This document shows positions 60,401 through 64,000 of a stretch of DNA of 64,000 nucleotides, one piece after another; position 1 is the stretch's first letter; each line of letters begins with the position of its first letter. The notes beneath the pieces are model-generated. The model saw only the letters and a program-made list of their open reading frames with translations, made no database searches and had not been told where the DNA came from. The DNA comes from Lentisphaerae bacterium ADurb.Bin242 (GTDB lineage: Bacteria > Verrucomicrobiota > Lentisphaeria > Victivallales > UBA1829). Both the position numbers and the translations under genes were made by a program. The stretch lies in contig MWCA01000006.1 in assembly GCA_002069785.1 (NCBI GenBank), positions 39,685-103,684 of the forward strand, written 5' to 3'.

Positions 60401-60587
60401 GACGCACCGGATCGGCCAGACCAAGAGCGTGAACTGCATCAAGCTGCTGGTGAAGGATTCCATCGAGGAAAAAGTGCTGGACCTTCAACGGTACAAGGCG
60501 GGGCTTTTCAACGATCTGGTGGAAGCCTCGACCGAATCCGCCGGTTCCATGAACCTCGAAGATTTCGAGTTCCTCCTCCGCGAATGA
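57402..60587 (+). CDS. SNF2-family helicase with SWIM zinc finger
   Basis: 1061 residues from the ATG at 57402, which has GCAGGAGG ahead. SWIM zinc finger [18 protein letters not shown] near residues 68-86, a long middle region of unknown fold, then the ATPase: DEMGLGKT Walker A (about 632), DEAQ box ([11 protein letters not shown], about 727), TGTPLENS, and the C-terminal helicase domain with [25 protein letters not shown] and DRTHRIGQ. Such bacterial proteins remodel DNA- or RNA-polymerase-bound complexes (compare RapA), but the target here is unknown. Confidence 0.93.
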   Translation: [1061 protein letters not shown]

Positions 60588-60704
60588 TTCCTCCGCCCGA
60601 TCAAGGGGGAATCGGAAGGGTGGGAATTCGATTTTTGATAATCATGGCTTTTTCGCGGAACAGATATGTTTCCGACTGATTCCCGGCGAGATTTTTGAGG
60701 ATCG

Positions 60705-60839
60705 ATGGAGAGAAAATTGAAAATGTCTGTTCCGGCAAAATTTTCAAAAGCGGTTTTTCTCGTTATCTATTCCGCATATCTTCTCTTCATTGCCTTGCTT
60801 GCAATCATTTTTCTGGGATATGCAATCGAGCGTTGGTAG
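60705..60839 (+). CDS. Small single-span membrane protein candidate
   Basis: 44 codons: MERKLKMSVPAKFSKAVFLV then a hydrophobic span (IYSAYLLFIALLAIIFLGYAI) and ERW. GAGGATCG lies just before the ATG. No homology recognised. It sits where an immunity gene would lie relative to the Rhs fragment that follows, so it may be a leftover immunity or membrane peptide; it may also be chance. Confidence 0.4.
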   Translation: MERKLKMSVPAKFSKAVFLVIYSAYLLFIALLAIIFLGYAIERW

Positions 60840-60865
60840 TGTCCGGACTTTTTCGCACATTTGAT

Positions 60866-61093
60866 ATTCCCGATTGATTTTGAATTTCCGCCTTATCTTT
60901 GCGGTGAAGGGAACACAAAGATTGGAATTTTCTGTGATTATATGGAAGGCGGATTTTCAAGAAAGTTTATTCCGGGGGAGACTCTCACAAAATACTTGAA
61001 ATTCGTCTATGACGGGTATACATTGGCTGAGGAACTGGACAGTCTGAATTCCATTCCTCATGAATACCGTTATGTCTGGCATCCCGCTGCCTG
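60866..61093 (+). pseudogene. Decayed Rhs core fragment, copy 1
   Basis: Matches the later Rhs fragment at 61661-61890: the DNA for the EFSYDYM region, ETLTKYLKFVYDGY and EELD-LNS is shared. Several small indels break the frame relative to the second copy; the readable part is LTKYLKFVYDGYTLAEELDSLNS, then a stop after YVWHPAA. No toxin tip remains. Confidence 0.65.
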
Positions 61094-61151
61094 ACGGGAA
61101 GAAACTTTACATATACAGGAAATAGAAGCAATAGCAAAGGCCATCACAAAA

Positions 61152-61661
61152 ATGGAACATACTGCTAAGTTGTCTAATGCGGAAGCATTGCGGATAATCA
61201 ATTCCAACTTGAATGTGCAAGTGTATCGCATATACAGAAGTATAGGATCTGTTATATGCATGGAAGCCTGTAAAGAGGAAATATTGTTAAAATCGCCTTC
61301 TCTTCCCGATGAGTTAAGAAAAAAGGATGTTCCCTTGCCAATCTTTTGTGTTTATTGTAGAATCAATTTAGCGCATTGGAAAATTTATAAAGGCGAAAAA
61401 ATATTACTGACAAGTGGATTTTATTCATTATCAAAATGTGAGAGAATTTTAAATCAGCTCATTGGAGAAAAACTAAAAAAAGTGAGGGTGATCCTGAAAC
61501 AGAGAGAATTGGGACTGGTTTTTTCAAATCAATATTCCATTGTTGTATATGAATTCGCCCAATATTATGGTGAAGATGCAAAGATGATAGTTTTTTGTGT
61601 TAACAATTCATGGCTGCGATATACTTTTAAGAATGAATTTGAATTAGTGATCGATGAATGA
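61152..61661 (+). CDS. Orphan protein between Rhs fragments, possible immunity protein
   Basis: 169 residues, AT-rich, starting MEHTAKLSNAEALRIINSN. Not recognised. Mixed alpha/beta composition, no signal peptide or membrane span. The location directly after a truncated Rhs tip and before a second Rhs junction is that of an immunity gene for a lost toxin; that role is inference. The weak upstream AAAAATGG context gives no clear Shine-Dalgarno. Confidence 0.5.
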   Translation: MEHTAKLSNAEALRIINSNLNVQVYRIYRSIGSVICMEACKEEILLKSPSLPDELRKKDVPLPIFCVYCRINLAHWKIYKGEKILLTSGFYSLSKCERILNQLIGEKLKKVRVILKQRELGLVFSNQYSIVVYEFAQYYGEDAKMIVFCVNNSWLRYTFKNEFELVIDE

Positions 61662-61677
61662 TTCCTGATTGATTTGG

Positions 61678-62677
61678 GATTTCCGCCTCGTCTCCGCGGT
61701 CAATGGGACGCAAAGAGTGGAATTTTCCTATGATTATATGGAAGGCGTATTTTCAAGAAGGTTTCCGGGGAAACGCTCACAAAATACTTGAAATTCGTCT
61801 ATGATGGCTATAAATTGGTCGAGGAGTTGGACGGTCTCAATTCCGATGCTCTTTCTCATCGTTATGTCTGGCAGCCCGATGCCGTCGGGCTGGATGTATC
61901 CCTCACCGTCACCTCCGGGAGCAGTGTGTACTTCTATCACCCCGATGCCAACAAAAACGTTACCGAGCTGACCGACAACCTGGGCGCTCTCGCGGCGCAC
62001 TATGAATACAGCCCGTTCGGAATACAGACCGTCGCCACGGGGACGTTCGCAAATGAGAATCCATTCCGATTCAGCTCCGAATATTATGATGCCGAAACCA
62101 GGCTGGTCTACTACAACTACCGGTATTACTCCCCTCAGCTCGGGCGGTGGACAAAACAATATCCCATCGGAGAAAAGAGTGGAGTAAATTTATACGGGAT
62201 GGTCGGGAATAATGTCATTGACAAGTGGGATCAGTTAGGACTGGAATGTTGTGGAGGAAAATTACTTTATCCAGGAGAACGTTGTTGCGCAGGAAAATAT
62301 CCATATAAATTCAGAAAAAATTGTTGTAACGAAGAAGAGGGAATGGTTTATAGAAAAATTTCAGAAAAAAGATGTAACGAACTTTATTTGGAATGCCAAA
62401 AATCACTAAATAAAGGTATTCTTGCCTTAATAACGGATGAAAGTATAGGGCCAGCTGTACTTTCAACAGTGACATCTGCGGGTGTAGGTGCTTATGGAGG
62501 GGAAAAATTGCTCCGAATCTTTTATATGCAAAAGAGATGGGAGGTGGTCTTGCAGCAATCCCCGGCACTATCGTGACTTTCATCAATGTAAGAAGTTTTT
62601 TGGAAACAGAAGGGAAAAAGGCAAAAGAATGCAACTATATACGCCAGCGATGCATGAATCTTGATTGTATAGAGTAA
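61678..62677 (+). pseudogene. Rhs repeat-associated core with C-terminal toxin-like tip, frameshifted
   Basis: The middle frame (open 61734-62576) reads VYDGYKLVEELDGLNS, RYVWQPDAVGLDVSLTV, YYDAETRLVYYNYRYYSPQLGRW, the hallmark Rhs-associated core, then GMVGNNVIDKWDQLGLE, the core boundary. The tip is Cys-rich (CCGGKLLYPGERCC, NCCNEEEG) and ends in a hydrophobic stretch. One base is lost near 61741 (upstream YDYM continues only after adding a G) and one in an A tract at about 62503-62507, after which a clear coding tail (LYAKEMGGGLAAIPGTIV, KKAKECNYIRQRC) runs to TAA at 62677. Confidence 0.75.
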
Positions 62678-62878
62678 CATATCTAAAACGATAATGCCTC
62701 TCTTGAAAAATGAGGATACAGTGAAGATGAAGTAACACTTTTTTGAGCATGTGTTTTTTTATGACAAAAGAAAATGAGTTAAAAAAGGAATATAAAATTT
62801 GGCTACCGATAAGGCTGACCAAAGTATTGCGGTATGAAATCCCAATCAAGACAATGTGACAGAAAGGAATAAATATTG

Positions 62879-63364
62879 ATGAAAACATTTTGGAGCATAT
62901 TTATGGTAAATGCTTTTATAATAATATTATTATTACTATATATAAAATGTTTTGAGCCTTCATATGTAGTTATTCCGTCATGGATTATGCTTTTCCTGTT
63001 ATATTTGATTCAACAAATTGAATTTTTTTCATATTTCAAGAAAACAATACAACTAAATACAGGAATTGCTATAATCAGGAAAAGTCTATCCATGGATATT
63101 GTGAATTTGATTAAGTATAATATGACCAGCAAGGTTGATTTTATCAATAATATTGTTTTCATATTTCTTGTAATATTATTGCAAACGAAAATTATTATGC
63201 GCTCAAATATAGATACTAATACAATTACTTTTCTTAAAATTATAAATCAAGCGCCTTTTTCAGTAATTTTTATATGCTTATATTTGTGGCATTTAATCTG
63301 TTTATTATCATACGTAATTAGACTAAATAGATTACAAAAAAGGTTGAGAAGCAAACTTCAATAG
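62879..63364 (+). CDS. Four-span membrane protein, candidate Rhs immunity protein
   Basis: 161 residues, strongly AT-rich. Hydrophobic spans: VNAFIIILLLLYI, VVIPSWIMLFLLYLI, NIVFIFLVILLQ, VIFICLYLWHLICLLSYVI. Starts at ATG 62879 after AAAGGAATAAATATTG. No family recognised. Placed directly after the Rhs toxin-like tip, the normal immunity position; a membrane immunity protein would fit a pore-forming or membrane-acting tip. Confidence 0.55.
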   Translation: MKTFWSIFMVNAFIIILLLLYIKCFEPSYVVIPSWIMLFLLYLIQQIEFFSYFKKTIQLNTGIAIIRKSLSMDIVNLIKYNMTSKVDFINNIVFIFLVILLQTKIIMRSNIDTNTITFLKIINQAPFSVIFICLYLWHLICLLSYVIRLNRLQKRLRSKLQ

Positions 63365-63418
63365 ATAATGTCCAAAAAAATTCGCACATTCTGAGAAAAA
63401 GGGTTTGAAAAAGGTTTG

Positions 63419-63700
63419 TTTCCTGATTGGTTAAGGTTATGTGAATGTGCAAAAATGGAAGATATTAGAGCATGTGCGGGAACAGCGGGGAGGGCTGAAG
63501 ACCCAATAAAAGATGGAGATCGTCCAGGTCGATATACACAGGGAGCAGGTAATGGATCACTATGGGGAGATAATTGTCAAACAGACGCAAGGCGAATACT
63601 TAGCAAGTGTTGCCTACAAGCACCGGATTGGATCCCAGATCTCTACGCGTATCCATTTAAGGAGATCTTCCGTTCTCTATTAAGAGATCTGATATTCTGA
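63419..63700 (+). pseudogene. Cys-containing C-terminal toxin-like fragment
   Basis: An open frame with reasonable coding character (AEDPIKDGDRPGRYTQGAGNG, NCQTDARRILSKCCLQAPDW) beginning at the third copy of the TTCC[T/C]GATTG junction and ending TGA at 63700. No start codon with Shine-Dalgarno and no known domain. Probably another displaced Rhs tip or other remnant. Confidence 0.35.
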
Positions 63701-63817
63701 CAGAAACTTTTTGTCTGACCTACGTTTAAGGCGTTCATGTAGCAGTGGAAATCGAGGCGTATGTACAAAAATCTTGATTTCTGCGATTTTGTAGAAGAGC
63801 TTACATTGGTTTGCGGT

Positions 63818-64000
63818 TGACCCCGAAAGCTGGACCGGTTGCATTGGTGTAAAACGGGTCGTAAATTACAGAGCTCAAGTTTTACACGAAAGGGGCATCG
63901 AAATGAAAAGGAAGTTTGACAGTAGGTTCAAAAGTCGGGTGGCGCTGGCGGCGCTGCGGGATGACAAGACGATCGCGGAAATTGCCGGGGAGTTTCAGGT
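63818..64000 (+). mobile_element. Left end of an IS3-family insertion sequence (partial)
   Basis: Begins near TGACCCCGAAAGCTGGACC, which looks like a terminal inverted repeat, and carries the start of an IS3-type orfA. The right end lies beyond the window, so the exact boundary and target duplication cannot be checked. Confidence 0.65.
63903..64000 (+). CDS. IS3-family transposase OrfA, 3' end outside window
   Basis: The first 32 codons read MKRKFDSRFKSRVALAALRD and then DKTIAEIAGEFQ, the helix-turn-helix start of the IS3 OrfA (transposase_8) family. GAAAGGGGCATCGAA precedes the ATG. The gene continues past the window. Confidence 0.85.
   Translation, partial: MKRKFDSRFKSRVALAALRDDKTIAEIAGEFQ

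Noticed and set aside
62583..62888. Minus-strand hydrophobic frame in the Rhs region
   Set aside because: It is antisense to the restored Rhs tail and to an AT-rich gap; hydrophobicity arises from the complement of A-rich codons.

Overview
The window reads as a chromosomal segment of a Gram-negative, probably anaerobic bacterium of the PVC group, most likely a Lentisphaerota/Victivallis-like organism. This is inference from gene content: lpxB for lipid A, a complete tRNA-Thr/tuf/rpoBC/str operon block, and the pairing of a GntR-type regulator with a type II pseudopilin carrying the H-X9-DG signature, typical of Lentisphaerae/Victivallis genomes. The core genes are GC-rich. Two accessory stretches (about 36-44 kb and 60.7-64 kb) are visibly more AT-rich.

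Layout. 1-16 kb: 3' end of ffh, lpxB, a methyltransferase, a DUF302 membrane protein, ilvC, carB, then pepF (minus), metG, and a catabolic-looking cluster of an AraC regulator divergent from a Gfo/Idh oxidoreductase, an M55 D-aminopeptidase and an alpha/beta esterase. 16.2-36 kb: information-processing block tRNA-Thr, tuf, rpmG, tRNA-Trp, secE, nusG, rplKAJL, rpoBC, rpsL, rpsG, fusA, rpsJ, rplC, rplD, rplW, rplB, rpsS, ending at a strong terminator directly after rpsS, so the rest of the S10/spc operon is absent here. 36-44.8 kb: accessory island with an IclR regulator, a duplicated QueG-like iron-sulfur protein behind a promoter covered by two tandem palindromes, a GntR regulator fused to a solute-binding-like domain, an H-X9-DG pseudopilin, a secreted glycosidase-like gene split by one in-frame amber codon, and a CBM9-like remnant. 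44.8-57.1 kb: a tightly packed minus-strand run of nine genes (rimO, pgsA, hflX, a 1898-residue exported coiled-coil protein, ybaB, recR, aguB, aguA, a thioesterase). 57.4-60.6 kb: a SWIM/SNF2 helicase. 60.7-64 kb: decayed Rhs tips with orphan small ORFs, three imperfect copies of a junction sequence, and the left end of an IS3-family element.

How the parts connect. The central block supplies transcription and translation machinery. RimO (minus-strand run) would methylthiolate Asp89 of the S12 protein encoded by rpsL here. aguA and aguB would together turn agmatine into putrescine. Points of most interest: the amber-interrupted secreted protein, the Rhs cassette junctions and homopolymer frameshift, the QueG-like duplication with its tandem operator, the giant 14-residue-repeat coiled coil, and natural variants in antibiotic-target positions (S12 Arg88, RpoB Asn at the E. 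coli His526 position) and in the EF-Tu switch I motif.
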